Source: an uncultured Winogradskyella sp.
Lineage (GTDB): Bacteria; Bacteroidota; Bacteroidia; Flavobacteriales; Flavobacteriaceae
Assembly: GCF_947498005.1 (NCBI RefSeq)
Contig: NZ_CANMIW010000009.1
Span: 90,195 to 154,194, forward strand
Direction of reading: 5' to 3'
Length of the DNA stretch: 64,000 nt
In this document: piece by piece, positions 17,392 through 27,212 of the stretch
How positions within the stretch are numbered: the stretch's first letter is position 1
How the letters are laid out: every line of letters starts with the position of its first letter
Notes under the pieces: generated by a model
What the model was told of the DNA's origin: nothing
What the model saw: the letters and a program-made list of their open reading frames with translations, nothing else
The model's database searches: none
Position numbers and translations under genes: made by a program

Positions 17392-20300
17392 ATGGTGTTA
17401 CTCAAAAAACAGTTAATCATCGTTTTTCTAGTTTTTACATCACTTTTAATGGCACAAAAATCTGCCGTTTACACTAGTGATTTACAAGACTATCAAAAGG
17501 CTTTAACCTTATATAATAATAAACAGTATAACGCATCTCAATCTTTATTTCGGGATATAAAAAAGGATACAGATGATATTACAATTCAATCGGATTGTGC
17601 GTATTATATCGCCAACTGCGCTGTACGTTTAAACCAGAAAAATGCTGACGATTTAATTACCGATTTTGTAGATGAATATCCTACAAGTACTAAAAGAAAT
17701 ACGGCCTTTTTAGATGTTGCAGATTATTATTTTAATAATGGTAAATATGCATATGCCAGAAAATGGTATGAGCGTGTAGATGAACGTAGTATTGCTCGTT
17801 CAGAAAAAGAACGTTTCAATTTTAATTATGGCTATTCACTATACTCTACTAAAGAAGAAAAGAAAGCAACTAAATATTTAAACCGCGTTGTAAATTCTAA
17901 AGAATACGGATCACAAGCCAAATATTATATTGGATTTTTGGCTTACCAAGGTGATGATTATGATACAGCTAACGAATATTTTGATCAAGTGAGTGATAAT
18001 GAAAAGTATAAAGAGAAGTTATCTTATTATCAAGCAGATTTAAATTTTAAACTTGGTAAGTTTGAAAAAGCCATTGAGCTAGCAGAGGCACAATTACCAA
18101 AAAGTAATGCAGCTGAGAAATCTGAACTTTCTAAGATTATTGGTGAAAGCTATTTTAATCTAGAAAAATACACAGAAGCAATTCCTTATTTAAAAGAATA
18201 CAAAGGCAAAAAACGTAAATGGAATAATACGGATTATTACCAATTGGGTTACGCATATTACAAGCAAAATGATTTTGAAAGTGCTATTTCAGAATTCAAT
18301 AAAATTATTGGAGGCGACAATTCTGTTGCACAAAATGCTTATTACCATTTAGGTGAAAGCTATATCAATTTAGATAAAAAACAAGAAGCTTTAAATGCGT
18401 TTAGAAATGCATCTCAAATGGATTATGATTTAAAAATTCAGGAAGATGCATGGTTAAATTATGCAAAGATTAGTTATGAAATTGGCAATCCTTATCAGTC
18501 AGTACCTCAAGTTTTAACAGGTTACTTAGAGCAATATCCAAATTCTGGTTATAAAGAAGAGATTGAAACACTTTTAATAGATTCTTACATTACGTCTAAA
18601 AACTATAAGGAAGCTTTAGTGTTGTTAAAAGGAAAAAATAGTTTTGAGAATAAAGCTGCGTATCAAAAGGTAGCCTTTTTTAGAGCTGTAGAATTGTATA
18701 ATGAAAATAAATTCAATGAGGCTTTAGATTTGTTTAAAGGATCTTTAAAAGAATCAATTGACCCAGTTTATGTCGCTAGAGCTACGTTTTGGAAAGCCGA
18801 AACGGAATACAACCTTACGGATTATAATAAAGCTTTAATTGGTTTTAAGCAGTTTGCAGGATTAACTGAAGCGTCAAGTTTAGAGGAAAATGAAAACCTT
18901 AATTACAACTTAGCTTACACGTATTTTAAGTTGAAAGAATATACAAATGCATCTAGTTATTTTGACAAATTTATAATAGCTAACGCATCAGATTTATTAA
19001 GAAAAAACGATGCTTATTTAAGATTAGCAGATGGTTATTTTGTTTCTAGCAATTATAATGATGCTATTTCGGCGTACAAAAAAGCGATTCAGATTAATAA
19101 AATAGAATCTGATTATGCGGCATTTCAAATTGCAATGAGTCAAGGTTATTTGGGTAAAGGGTCGTCAAAAATTTCAGAATTAAAATCTTTTATTAATGAT
19201 TATCCAAAGTCGGCTTTGCGAGATGATGCTATGTACGAGTTGGCTAATTCTTATGTAAAGGCAAGCGATACAGATAAGGCGATGCAAATGTATGATCGTT
19301 TAAATTCTGAGTATAGTAGAAGTGCGTTTACATCTAAGGCATTGTTGCGTCAAGGGTTAGTGTATTATAACGGAAATGATAATGAGCGTGCTTTAAGTAA
19401 GTTTAAGAAAGTAGCTACAGATTTTCCTGGTTCTGGTGAGGCAGTACAAGCCGTGTCAACAGTAAGATTAATTTATATTGATTTAGGTCGTGTAGATGAA
19501 TATGCAACTTGGGTTAGAACATTAGATTATGTTGAGGTTACAGATGTAGACTTAGATAATGCAACATATTTAGCAGCAGAAAAACCATATTTAGATAACG
19601 AAACGGATAAAGCAATTCGTCAGTTCAATACCTATTTAAATGAGTTTCCTAAAGGGATTCACAGTTTGAAAGCTCATTTTTACTTAGCGCAATTGTATTA
19701 TAAAAAGGAGCTTTTAGAAAATGCACAGCCACACTATAAAGCTGTGGTACAAGCTTCAAAATCTGAATATACAGAGCAAGCAACCGTTAAGCTTTGTGAG
19801 ATTTATTTAGATGATTCTAATTGGAGTGAAGCCATACCTGTTTTAAAAAGCTTAGAGTTAGAAGCAGATTATCCACAAAATGTCATCTATGCGCAGTCTA
19901 ACCTGATGAATGCTTATTACCAAACGGAAGATTATTCAAAAGCAGAAAGTTATGCTGATAAAGTGCTGAGCAATTCAAATTTAGATAACAAAATAAAAAG
20001 CGATGCTAAATTAATCATAGCTCGATCTGCCATAAAAACAGGAAACGAAACTAAAGCAAAAACGGCATATGCTGAGGTTGAAAAAATTGCAGCTGGTAGT
20101 GTGGCAGCAGAAGCTTTATTTTACAATGGTTATTTTAAAAACAAAGCTGGTGAATATGAAGCATCCAATACTGTTATTCAGAGATTAGCTAAGGATTATG
20201 GAAGCTACAAATTGTATAGTGCAAAAGGCTTAGTAGTTATGGCTAAGAATTTCTATGCTTTAGGAGATGCATTTCAAGCCACATACATACTAGAAAGTGT

Positions 20301-20412
20301 GATTAGTAACTTTCCAGATTTTATAGAGGTTGTAAATGAAGCGCAACAAGAATTAAACAAAATAAAAGCAGAAGAAGCAAAAACGAATTCATCAATTGAG
20401 ACTGAAGACTAA
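17392..20412 (+). CDS. Large secreted TPR-repeat protein
   Basis: The 1006-residue protein has an N-terminal signal peptide (hydrophobic residues about 6-20, cut near MAQ-K) and is then almost wholly tetratricopeptide repeats. Many units follow the A/Y-x-x-L/Y-G spacing, for example in AYYHLGESYINLDKKQEALNAF, which is quoted here only as the type of unit (about 20 are visible). It probably sits in the periplasm or at the inner face of the outer membrane as a scaffold. The next gene encodes an outer-membrane barrel, 60 bases after this stop, so the two may form one envelope complex. No catalytic domain is seen. Confidence 0.85.
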   Translation: MVLLKKQLIIVFLVFTSLLMAQKSAVYTSDLQDYQKALTLYNNKQYNASQSLFRDIKKDTDDITIQSDCAYYIANCAVRLNQKNADDLITDFVDEYPTSTKRNTAFLDVADYYFNNGKYAYARKWYERVDERSIARSEKERFNFNYGYSLYSTKEEKKATKYLNRVVNSKEYGSQAKYYIGFLAYQGDDYDTANEYFDQVSDNEKYKEKLSYYQADLNFKLGKFEKAIELAEAQLPKSNAAEKSELSKIIGESYFNLEKYTEAIPYLKEYKGKKRKWNNTDYYQLGYAYYKQNDFESAISEFNKIIGGDNSVAQNAYYHLGESYINLDKKQEALNAFRNASQMDYDLKIQEDAWLNYAKISYEIGNPYQSVPQVLTGYLEQYPNSGYKEEIETLLIDSYITSKNYKEALVLLKGKNSFENKAAYQKVAFFRAVELYNENKFNEALDLFKGSLKESIDPVYVARATFWKAETEYNLTDYNKALIGFKQFAGLTEASSLEENENLNYNLAYTYFKLKEYTNASSYFDKFIIANASDLLRKNDAYLRLADGYFVSSNYNDAISAYKKAIQINKIESDYAAFQIAMSQGYLGKGSSKISELKSFINDYPKSALRDDAMYELANSYVKASDTDKAMQMYDRLNSEYSRSAFTSKALLRQGLVYYNGNDNERALSKFKKVATDFPGSGEAVQAVSTVRLIYIDLGRVDEYATWVRTLDYVEVTDVDLDNATYLAAEKPYLDNETDKAIRQFNTYLNEFPKGIHSLKAHFYLAQLYYKKELLENAQPHYKAVVQASKSEYTEQATVKLCEIYLDDSNWSEAIPVLKSLELEADYPQNVIYAQSNLMNAYYQTEDYSKAESYADKVLSNSNLDNKIKSDAKLIIARSAIKTGNETKAKTAYAEVEKIAAGSVAAEALFYNGYFKNKAGEYEASNTVIQRLAKDYGSYKLYSAKGLVVMAKNFYALGDAFQATYILESVISNFPDFIEVVNEAQQELNKIKAEEAKTNSSIETED

Positions 20413-20472
20413 CAAATTCCTTTGAAAAAGGGAATCTCTTAGTTGAAGCATATTCAAATCAAAACATATAAA

Positions 20473-22194
20473 ATGAAAATCAAGTTTTTAATTTTTATTA
20501 TAACCATTACAAGTAGTCTTTCTTTTGTCGTAGCTCAAGAAAAGGATACAATTGCAGACCAAACGGTTAACGTTATTAAACCATATCAACCAACAATTTC
20601 AGATGCCTTTAAAATTAAAGATAATCCTAAATTGAATGACTCAAATGCTGTAAAGAAGAAAGAAATAAAGTATAATATTTTCTCAATTCCTGTGGCGTCA
20701 ACATTTACACCTGCAAAAGGTAAAGCAGCAACGGTAGATAAAGCTAAAGCTGTAAAGTTATATGACAATTATGCCTCTTTAGGTATTGGTACGTATACCA
20801 CGATTTTAGGTGAAGTTTATCTCAACCATGAGTTAAGTAGAGATGAGAATGTTGGTGGTTACTTTAGTCATCATTCATCGCAAGGCGGAATAGACAATTT
20901 ATTATTAGACGATAATTTTTCTAAAACGAAATTGAATGCACATTACTCAAAAAGTTTAAGAGAATTTACATGGAAAGTAGATGGAGGATTTGATTTACAA
21001 ACTTATAATTGGTATGGATTACCTCAAGATTTTTTTGGAGAAGCAGAAGCTGATGTCATAGATTCTAAGCATACATATACAAGCTTTAATATTGGTGGAA
21101 AAATTGATTTTGATGATGCACTCGTAAAAGATGCAAGTATTCGGTTTAGACGATTTGGAGATGATAGAGGTTCTGGAGAGAACTTGTTTAATGCTAGTAC
21201 TAATTTTGAAGTATCTATACGTGATGCAGATATTGATGCTGAAGTGTTTTTAGACGGAATCTCTGGAAGTTTTGATGCTGATTATGATGGGATAGGAGAA
21301 CTTAACTATGGGAATTTTATGATTGGTTTAGCACCTTCTTATCAATTAAATAAAGATGATTTAACCATTAATTTAGGTGTAAGATTAACGTTCCTTAATG
21401 ACACAGAATTGAGTAAAAGTAAATTCTATATTCATCCTAATGTTGATGCTTCTTACCGTTTGGTAGACGAACTTTTAATCGCTTATGGCGGATTAAAGGG
21501 GTCAGTTAATCAAAATTCATATTATAGCTTTGCTAATGTTAATCCGTTTGTAGCACCAACACTTGCTATAGCACCAACCAATCAGCAATTTAACGCATTT
21601 GTAGGTGTAAAAGGTAAGTTAACAAATAACTTAAGTTATAATGTGAAAGGTAGTTATGGATCTGAGAAAGGAAAAGCTCTATTTAAATCTAATGCTGCGC
21701 CAGAAATAGCTTCTGAAGACTATCATTTCGGAAATTCATTTGGAGTTGTTTACGATAATATCACTACATTTTCAATAGCAGGAGAATTGAATGTTGATGT
21801 CAACAGAAATTTTTCTTTGGGTATCAAAGGAGAATATTTTGCATATGATACAAAAGATCAAGCGCAAGCATGGAATTTGCCAGATTTGGAAGCATCTTTA
21901 TTTGTAGATTATCAAATCACAGAACAATGGTTTGCAGGTGCTAGTGGTTATTTTGTTGGAGAACGTAAAGATGAAAGAATTGTAAATATGTTGTTTTCAC
22001 AACCTAGCGTGACAAGAGTAAGTTTAGATAGTTATTTTGATTTAAATGCGCACGTTGGATATAAAATCAATGAGCAATTATCTGTATTTGCTAAAGCGAA
22101 TAACATTTTTAATCAAGATTATGATCGTTGGTTAGATTATCCAGTTCAAGGGATTCAAATTTTGGCAGGAGCAACGTATCAGTTCGATTTTTAA
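20473..22194 (+). CDS. Plug-less TonB-receptor-like outer membrane barrel
   Basis: The preferred ATG at 20473 gives 573 residues with a clean signal peptide (MKIKFLIFIITI onward, ending at VVAQ). A TTG 30 bases earlier would give an unlikely charged extension. After a short N-terminal stretch come alternating amphipathic strands. The C-terminus reads FAKANNIFNQDYDRW and ends in QFDF, as in TonB-dependent receptor barrels, but there is no room for the usual plug domain or carboxypeptidase-like repeat. It follows the TPR gene and is likely co-transcribed. It may be a transporter or a structural barrel partnered by the TPR protein. The ligand is unknown. Confidence 0.75.
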   Translation: MKIKFLIFIITITSSLSFVVAQEKDTIADQTVNVIKPYQPTISDAFKIKDNPKLNDSNAVKKKEIKYNIFSIPVASTFTPAKGKAATVDKAKAVKLYDNYASLGIGTYTTILGEVYLNHELSRDENVGGYFSHHSSQGGIDNLLLDDNFSKTKLNAHYSKSLREFTWKVDGGFDLQTYNWYGLPQDFFGEAEADVIDSKHTYTSFNIGGKIDFDDALVKDASIRFRRFGDDRGSGENLFNASTNFEVSIRDADIDAEVFLDGISGSFDADYDGIGELNYGNFMIGLAPSYQLNKDDLTINLGVRLTFLNDTELSKSKFYIHPNVDASYRLVDELLIAYGGLKGSVNQNSYYSFANVNPFVAPTLAIAPTNQQFNAFVGVKGKLTNNLSYNVKGSYGSEKGKALFKSNAAPEIASEDYHFGNSFGVVYDNITTFSIAGELNVDVNRNFSLGIKGEYFAYDTKDQAQAWNLPDLEASLFVDYQITEQWFAGASGYFVGERKDERIVNMLFSQPSVTRVSLDSYFDLNAHVGYKINEQLSVFAKANNIFNQDYDRWLDYPVQGIQILAGATYQFDF

Positions 22195-22250
22195 TCAGGA
22201 ATTATTTGAGATTCTATTATAAAGTAAAAAAGATCTATTTAGATATTTCA

Positions 22251-22282
22251 AAAAGCGTTTCAGTTCCGAAACGCTTTTCTTA
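22251..22282 (+). terminator. Intrinsic terminator after the barrel gene
   Basis: AAAAGCGTTTC pairs with GAAACGCTTTT over 11 bp around an AGTTCC loop and runs into TTTTCTT. It ends the TPR/barrel unit 57 bases after the stop. The A-rich 5' side could also give some termination in the other direction. Confidence 0.88.
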
Positions 22283-22361
22283 TTTTTACAACAGTCTGCC
22301 GTATTGCTTATAATTTTATTCAACTAATAGCGTAGATTACCAACCACCAAAACAAAATACG

Positions 22362-23981
22362 ATGATTAAAAAAATTCTTCCCATTGTAATCCTATTTACA
22401 CTATTTGCTTGTGAAAAAGATAAGCTTCAAGCTGATTTAATAGTTACAAATGCTAATATTTACACGGTAGATAAAAACTTTAATAAAGCGGAATCTTTTG
22501 CTGTAAAGGATGGTAAAATCATTGCAGTCGGTTCAATTTCAGAAATTAACGATACGTATAAAGCTATTGATACGTTAAATGCTAATGGTAATACTTTAGT
22601 ACCAGGATTCATTGATGCGCATTGTCATTTTCTAGGATTAGGTTTTAATCAGCAAGCGGTTGATTTAGTTGGTACTAAAAGTTTTGAAGAAGTTGTGAAG
22701 CGTGTTTTAGATTTTCAGAATGTAAAACGACAAAAATTTATTTTAGGTCGAGGTTGGGATCAGAATGATTGGGAAGATAAAAGATATCCTAATAAAAAAT
22801 TATTAGACAAGTTGTTTCCTAATACACCAATAGCATTAACACGTATAGATGGCCATGCGATTTTAGCCAACCAAGCTGCTTTAGATTTAGGTAAAGTAAC
22901 AAAGCAAAGTAAAATTGATGGAGGAGAAGTTGTTTTAGAAAACGGAGAATTAACAGGTGTTTTAATTGACAATGCAGAATCTTTGGTAATGGAATTTTGG
23001 CCTGAATCAACAAAACTGGAAGCAGCCAAAGCGTTATTGGAGGCGCAAAAAATATGTTTTGAACTTGGTTTAACAACCGTAGACGATGCAGGTTTAAATA
23101 AAGAATCTATTGAGCTAATTGAAGACCTTCAAGCATCTGGTAAATTAAAAATGCGTATTTATGCTATGGTATCTTATTCTGAAGAGAATGTAGACTACTT
23201 TTTAAATAAAGGGATCATAAAAACAGACCGACTAAATGTACGGTCGTTTAAATTTTATGCAGATGGTGCATTAGGTTCTAGAGGTGCATTATTAAAAGAA
23301 CCTTATAGTGATAAGCCAAAGCATTTAGGTTTAATGGTTACGGATTTAGAAACTCTAAAAAAATCTGCAGAGCGAATTGCAAATTCTGAGTTTCAAATGA
23401 ACACACATGCCATTGGAGATTCTGCTAATAGTGCTGTTTTAGAAACGTACACTAAGGTTTTAAAAGGGAAGAAAGATAGACGTTGGCGTGTAGAACATGC
23501 ACAAATTGTATCGGATGAAGATTTTAAAATGTATAAAAATATCATGCCATCAATTCAACCAACGCACGCAACGAGTGATATGTATTGGGCAGAAGATAGA
23601 GTAGGAGAAGAACGAATTAAAGGTGCTTATGCTTACAAAAAATTATTAGACGCTTATGGAAAAGTAGCCTTAGGAACTGATTTTCCGGTAGAACGCGTTA
23701 GTCCATTTTTAACGTTTTACGCGGCAGTTGGTAGACAAGATTTAGAGCAATATCCAGAAGGCGGTTTTCAAATGGAAAATGCTTTAACCAGAGAAGAAGC
23801 CTTAAGAGGAATGACCATTTGGGCAGCGTATTCTAATTTTGAAGAGGATGAAAAAGGTAGTATCGAAGTAGGGAAATTTGCAGATTTTATCATCTTAGAT
23901 AAAGATATTATGACGGTTGAGACTAAGGAGATTCCTAATATTAAGGTGCTGAATACTGTTGTTGGTGGAGAGGTGCAGTAA
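22362..23981 (+). CDS. YtcJ-type amidohydrolase lipoprotein
   Basis: The 539-residue protein has a lipoprotein signal (LFAC, Cys17) and an amidohydrolase fold of the YtcJ/AmiH type (Amidohydro_3). The metal-binding HxH is in FIDAHCHF (His87, His89). Further metal or active-site residues are likely in NTHAIGDSA and WRVEHAQIVSDEDF, and LGTDFPVE closes the site. Family members hydrolyse amides or formamides of mostly unknown physiology. An envelope-anchored form is usual in Flavobacteriia. It has its own intergenic region behind a terminator and appears to be transcribed alone. Confidence 0.88.
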   Translation: MIKKILPIVILFTLFACEKDKLQADLIVTNANIYTVDKNFNKAESFAVKDGKIIAVGSISEINDTYKAIDTLNANGNTLVPGFIDAHCHFLGLGFNQQAVDLVGTKSFEEVVKRVLDFQNVKRQKFILGRGWDQNDWEDKRYPNKKLLDKLFPNTPIALTRIDGHAILANQAALDLGKVTKQSKIDGGEVVLENGELTGVLIDNAESLVMEFWPESTKLEAAKALLEAQKICFELGLTTVDDAGLNKESIELIEDLQASGKLKMRIYAMVSYSEENVDYFLNKGIIKTDRLNVRSFKFYADGALGSRGALLKEPYSDKPKHLGLMVTDLETLKKSAERIANSEFQMNTHAIGDSANSAVLETYTKVLKGKKDRRWRVEHAQIVSDEDFKMYKNIMPSIQPTHATSDMYWAEDRVGEERIKGAYAYKKLLDAYGKVALGTDFPVERVSPFLTFYAAVGRQDLEQYPEGGFQMENALTREEALRGMTIWAAYSNFEEDEKGSIEVGKFADFIILDKDIMTVETKEIPNIKVLNTVVGGEVQ

Positions 23982-24158
23982 AAGTGACTAGTTTAGAAAA
24001 TTTACAAAGTTGTAAAGTTTAAGAGAATCAAAGCTTCAGAGTTATACAGTAGCACAGTTCCTAATAATCATAGATTTAATTATTAAGATATAATCTATGC
24101 ATTTATTAAACTTTGCGCCTTAATGTCTTTGCGAGAAATTAATTTAAACAGAAGCAGC
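23982..24158. repeat. Intergenic region with nested inverted repeats
   Basis: This gap between convergent genes holds an outer inverted repeat, AAAGTTTAA (24014-24022) against TTAAACTTT (24106-24114). Inside it is a second pair, CATAGATT (24069-24076) against AATCTATG (24092-24099). The right edge reads CTTTGCGCC and CTTTGCGAG, a motif seen scattered through many Bacteroidota genomes (recalled, not checked). It may act as a bidirectional 3' structure or belong to a dispersed repeat family. Confidence 0.45.
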
Positions 24159-24857
24159 TCAAAACAAGCGTGCCAAATAATCAAAATGCTCACCATCCAT
24201 AACTTTCTCACAATTTAATCCAACCGTTAAACAAGCCGTTTTTAAAGTTTCAAAATCTAGATATAACCATTTCATAGCGGTTTCTTTTTCGCCTTTATAA
24301 GATAGAAAATAATTGAGTTCTCCAGGATAACCTTGATTTAAATCTAACCATTGTCCACCATCTTCATCTTCATACATATAAGAAATATCAGAAGAATCAA
24401 TAAGAATTTGACCTTCTGGTTTTAATATAGATTTTAAATGCTTCAAGTTTTGGGAAACAAGGGACAATTCCTGAAAAATTCCTGTGCCATTCATTAATAA
24501 CAAAATTGTGTCAAACGTTTCAGTTTCTTCTAAAATTGGTTTTAGTTCAGCATTAATTACACCTCGTTTTTTAGCAACTTTTATAGCACCTTCAGAGTTA
24601 TCAATAGCTTTTACGTTTAGTCCTTTATTTTGTAACCACAGTGAATGGCTTCCGGAGCCACAACCGACATCCAAAATATTTCCTTTGGATAATTGCAAAG
24701 CCTTTTGCTCTAGTAGAGGCATGTCTGCATAGAGTCTAAATAAGTAAGGAAGAGGTAAGGTATCTTCATCAGAAATATTAGTGGATGTAATTATATCTTC
24801 AGAATAATTTCCGTTTTGGTAATCTAATAATGCTTTTCCAAAAATATCTTTTTTCAT
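24159..24857 (-). CDS. Class I SAM-dependent methyltransferase
   Basis: The 232-residue protein has the SAM-binding motif I GNILDVGCGSGSHSLWL (about residues 59-75) and acidic motif II in VKAIDNSEGAI. The later motif DTILLLMNGTGIFQELS resembles small-molecule methyltransferases of the Methyltransf_11/25 type. It is divergent from the YkgJ-type gene, with 70 bases between starts. No substrate can be named from sequence or neighbours. Confidence 0.82.
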   Translation of the reverse strand: MKKDIFGKALLDYQNGNYSEDIITSTNISDEDTLPLPYLFRLYADMPLLEQKALQLSKGNILDVGCGSGSHSLWLQNKGLNVKAIDNSEGAIKVAKKRGVINAELKPILEETETFDTILLLMNGTGIFQELSLVSQNLKHLKSILKPEGQILIDSSDISYMYEDEDGGQWLDLNQGYPGELNYFLSYKGEKETAMKWLYLDFETLKTACLTVGLNCEKVMDGEHFDYLARLF

Positions 24858-24927
24858 AATTTCTGTCAGTTCGAGTGATTTCGGTTTTTCTCAAAATTGT
24901 ATCGAGAACTTTACTTAAATTTGTTGT

Positions 24928-25422
24928 ATGCAAGACCAAATCAATAACCTTCCAAAGCTCGCCAAAGATAAACATAAGGAGAATAAAACCTTTTTTGCGA
25001 AGCTAAAAAAGAAACCACCAAAACAACTCGATTATTTAATGCAAGAATTGCACGAAGATGAGTTTGAACGTACTGACTGTTTAGAATGTGCTAATTGCTG
25101 TAAAACAACAGGTCCTTTATTTACAGATAAGGATATTCAACGTATTGCGAAATCTTTTAAAATGAAAGAGCAACAGTTTATAAAAAATTATTTGCGCCTA
25201 GATGAAGAAAATGATTATGTGTTGCAATCCGTACCATGTACTTTTTTGGGAGCTGATAATTATTGCTCAATTTATGATGTGAGACCAAAGGCATGTAGAG
25301 AATTTCCGCATACTGATAGAAAGAAATTTCAGCAAATTTCTAATTTAACTTTAAAGAATGTAGCCATTTGTCCGGCAGCTTTTAATATCGTTGAGGAAAT
25401 GAAAAAAAGAATTCAACACTAA
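24928..25422 (+). CDS. YkgJ family cysteine-cluster protein
   Basis: The 164-residue protein has the CxxCxxCC motif (Cys51, Cys54, Cys57, Cys58). Further cysteines stand in VPCTFLGADNYCSIYDVRP and KACREFP, the full pattern of the YkgJ/CxxCxxCC family (formerly UPF0153), thought to bind zinc or an Fe-S cluster. The N-terminal 45 residues are basic and helical. It has its own start opposite the methyltransferase gene. The biochemical role is not established for the family. Confidence 0.9.
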   Translation: MQDQINNLPKLAKDKHKENKTFFAKLKKKPPKQLDYLMQELHEDEFERTDCLECANCCKTTGPLFTDKDIQRIAKSFKMKEQQFIKNYLRLDEENDYVLQSVPCTFLGADNYCSIYDVRPKACREFPHTDRKKFQQISNLTLKNVAICPAAFNIVEEMKKRIQH

Positions 25423-25472
25423 TTTTTCATTTAGGAATAATTATTGATGACTAAAGTTTTAAAAAAATATTT

Positions 25473-26369
25473 ATGAGAAATTTTATTATAACAGCAGCAT
25501 GTGTTCTTTTCACGGTGAACTGTTCATTTTCGCAGGCTTGGATGACTAATTTAGAAATTGCTCAAAGTTTAGCATCTGTGGAGAATAAAATGATATTGAT
25601 GGTTTGGGAAGAAACTACAAAATTTCAATATCCTGTTTTTGTAAATGATGATTATGGTAATGTTGTTTTAATAAGTAACTTGTTTGAAGATGAAAATGTA
25701 AGTCCATTAATCTGGGAAAACTTTGTGCCAGTTATTGTTAATGAGTATGAATATTCAGATTTATATGCAGAGATAAAAGGTAAGAGAAGTCAAGCCTATA
25801 TTGATAAGTTTAACGATGATTCTATTAAGATATTAGATGTTAACGGAAACATTTTAAATGTAGATAGCAACTCAGAAGATTATGAAAATATTTCTGTTTT
25901 TATTCAGAGATATGCATTAAATACAGAGTTTTTAGCATTAGAACTGAGTGGCTATCGTCAAAAGAAAGATTTTTATTCGGCATATTATTTAGCTTCAAAA
26001 TATTTAGATTTTTCTATGTATTTAGATAAGAGTGTAAGACGTGATGTAATAAAACTTTCTGAAATATACTTAGAAGAAGCGAAAGCCTTTTTAGATGGTA
26101 AAAGCGATCAGAAACCCTTAACTCAACGTGTGGCTCTTTTAAAAATTCAATATAGTTTAATTAATAAGCGGCCTAAAAAAGTTTTAAGGCTATTAAAAAA
26201 GGTGGAGTCAGAATCTGTAGAGGCTAATAACGAGACGTTTGTGGCTTTTTTATATTATACAGCATATATGATTTTAGACGATAAATCAAATGCAGAAAAA
26301 TGGGATTCTAAGATTTCTTCTGTAAATTTGAAGAAGGCACAAAAGATTATCAACTTAAATAAAAACTAA
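25473..26369 (+). CDS. Secreted protein of unknown function, thioredoxin-like N-terminus
   Basis: The 298-residue protein has a signal peptide (cut near SFSQ-A). The first half, with ENKMILMVWEETT and later IKILDVNGNIL, recalls a degenerate thioredoxin fold, but no CxxC is present. The second half is helical with TPR-like character (residues about 150-290). No named family is recognised. It is followed without a gap by the hydroxylase gene, so the two are probably co-translated. Confidence 0.6.
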   Translation: MRNFIITAACVLFTVNCSFSQAWMTNLEIAQSLASVENKMILMVWEETTKFQYPVFVNDDYGNVVLISNLFEDENVSPLIWENFVPVIVNEYEYSDLYAEIKGKRSQAYIDKFNDDSIKILDVNGNILNVDSNSEDYENISVFIQRYALNTEFLALELSGYRQKKDFYSAYYLASKYLDFSMYLDKSVRRDVIKLSEIYLEEAKAFLDGKSDQKPLTQRVALLKIQYSLINKRPKKVLRLLKKVESESVEANNETFVAFLYYTAYMILDDKSNAEKWDSKISSVNLKKAQKIINLNKN

Positions 26370-27212
26370 TTGGAGAACATTATTAATTACTTCGAAACGA
26401 TTCCATCTCTACACAGGAGTCTTATTTTAATTGGAGGATTAACTTTTTTTTGGGTATTAGAAGGAGGCTTACCTTTATTTAAATTTAAATACAAAAAATG
26501 GAAACATGCATTGCCAAATCTGTTTTTTACTTTAACAACAATTATTATAAATTTTGCCTTAGCATTTTTACTATTAGGCTCTGCTGATTGGGTAAAAGCT
26601 AATGATTTCGGAATTATAAACTGGCTTCCGCAAATGCCATTATGGTTATATGCTTTACTCGGAGTTTTATTGCTAGATTTTTTTGGTGCTTATTTAGCAC
26701 ATTACGTAGAGCACAAGGTAAAACCATTATGGATGGTGCATCTCGTTCATCACACAGACCACAATGTAGATACTACAACAGCAAATAGGCATCATCCTGT
26801 AGAGAGTTTAATTCGATTCTCGTTTACTTTATTAGGTGTTTTTGTAGTAGGTACACCAATTGCTTTAGTAATGTTATACCAAGCGATGTCATTAATATTT
26901 ACGCAATTTACACATGCTAATATAAAGTTGCCAAAAGGTTTAGATAAAGCATTAAGCTATTTTATTATCTCTCCAGATATGCACAAAACTCATCATCATT
27001 ATAGATTGCCATATACAGATTCTAATTACGGAAACATTTTTAGTGTTTGGGATCGTATTTTTGGAACTTACATGTATATGGATCGCGAAAAATTAATTTA
27101 TGGTGTAGACGTCTTTCCAGATGAAGTAAAAAACAGTAATATAAAAGAGTTGCTTAAACAACCATTTCAGAGTTATGAAAAAGCAACACTGTCTGCAGAT
27201 CTCGAAGATTAA
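26370..27212 (+). CDS. Fatty acid hydroxylase/sterol desaturase family protein
   Basis: This 280-residue integral membrane di-iron enzyme has four hydrophobic segments and the histidine boxes of the FA_hydroxylase family: HYVEH (111-115), HLVHHTDH (124-131) and RHHP (140-143). The C-terminal DMHKTHHHYRLPYTDSNYG box also fits. It probably hydroxylates or desaturates a lipid. The TTG start abuts the previous stop (TAATTG), and no better start exists. The 3' end overlaps the glycerophosphodiesterase gene by 38 bases, so a lipid-related operon is plausible. Confidence 0.85.
   Translation: MENIINYFETIPSLHRSLILIGGLTFFWVLEGGLPLFKFKYKKWKHALPNLFFTLTTIIINFALAFLLLGSADWVKANDFGIINWLPQMPLWLYALLGVLLLDFFGAYLAHYVEHKVKPLWMVHLVHHTDHNVDTTTANRHHPVESLIRFSFTLLGVFVVGTPIALVMLYQAMSLIFTQFTHANIKLPKGLDKALSYFIISPDMHKTHHHYRLPYTDSNYGNIFSVWDRIFGTYMYMDREKLIYGVDVFPDEVKNSNIKELLKQPFQSYEKATLSADLED

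Noticed and set aside
22128..22313. A 61-codon plus-strand frame at the end of the barrel gene
   Set aside because: It overlaps the barrel 3' end in another frame and runs through the intrinsic terminator, so it is chance.
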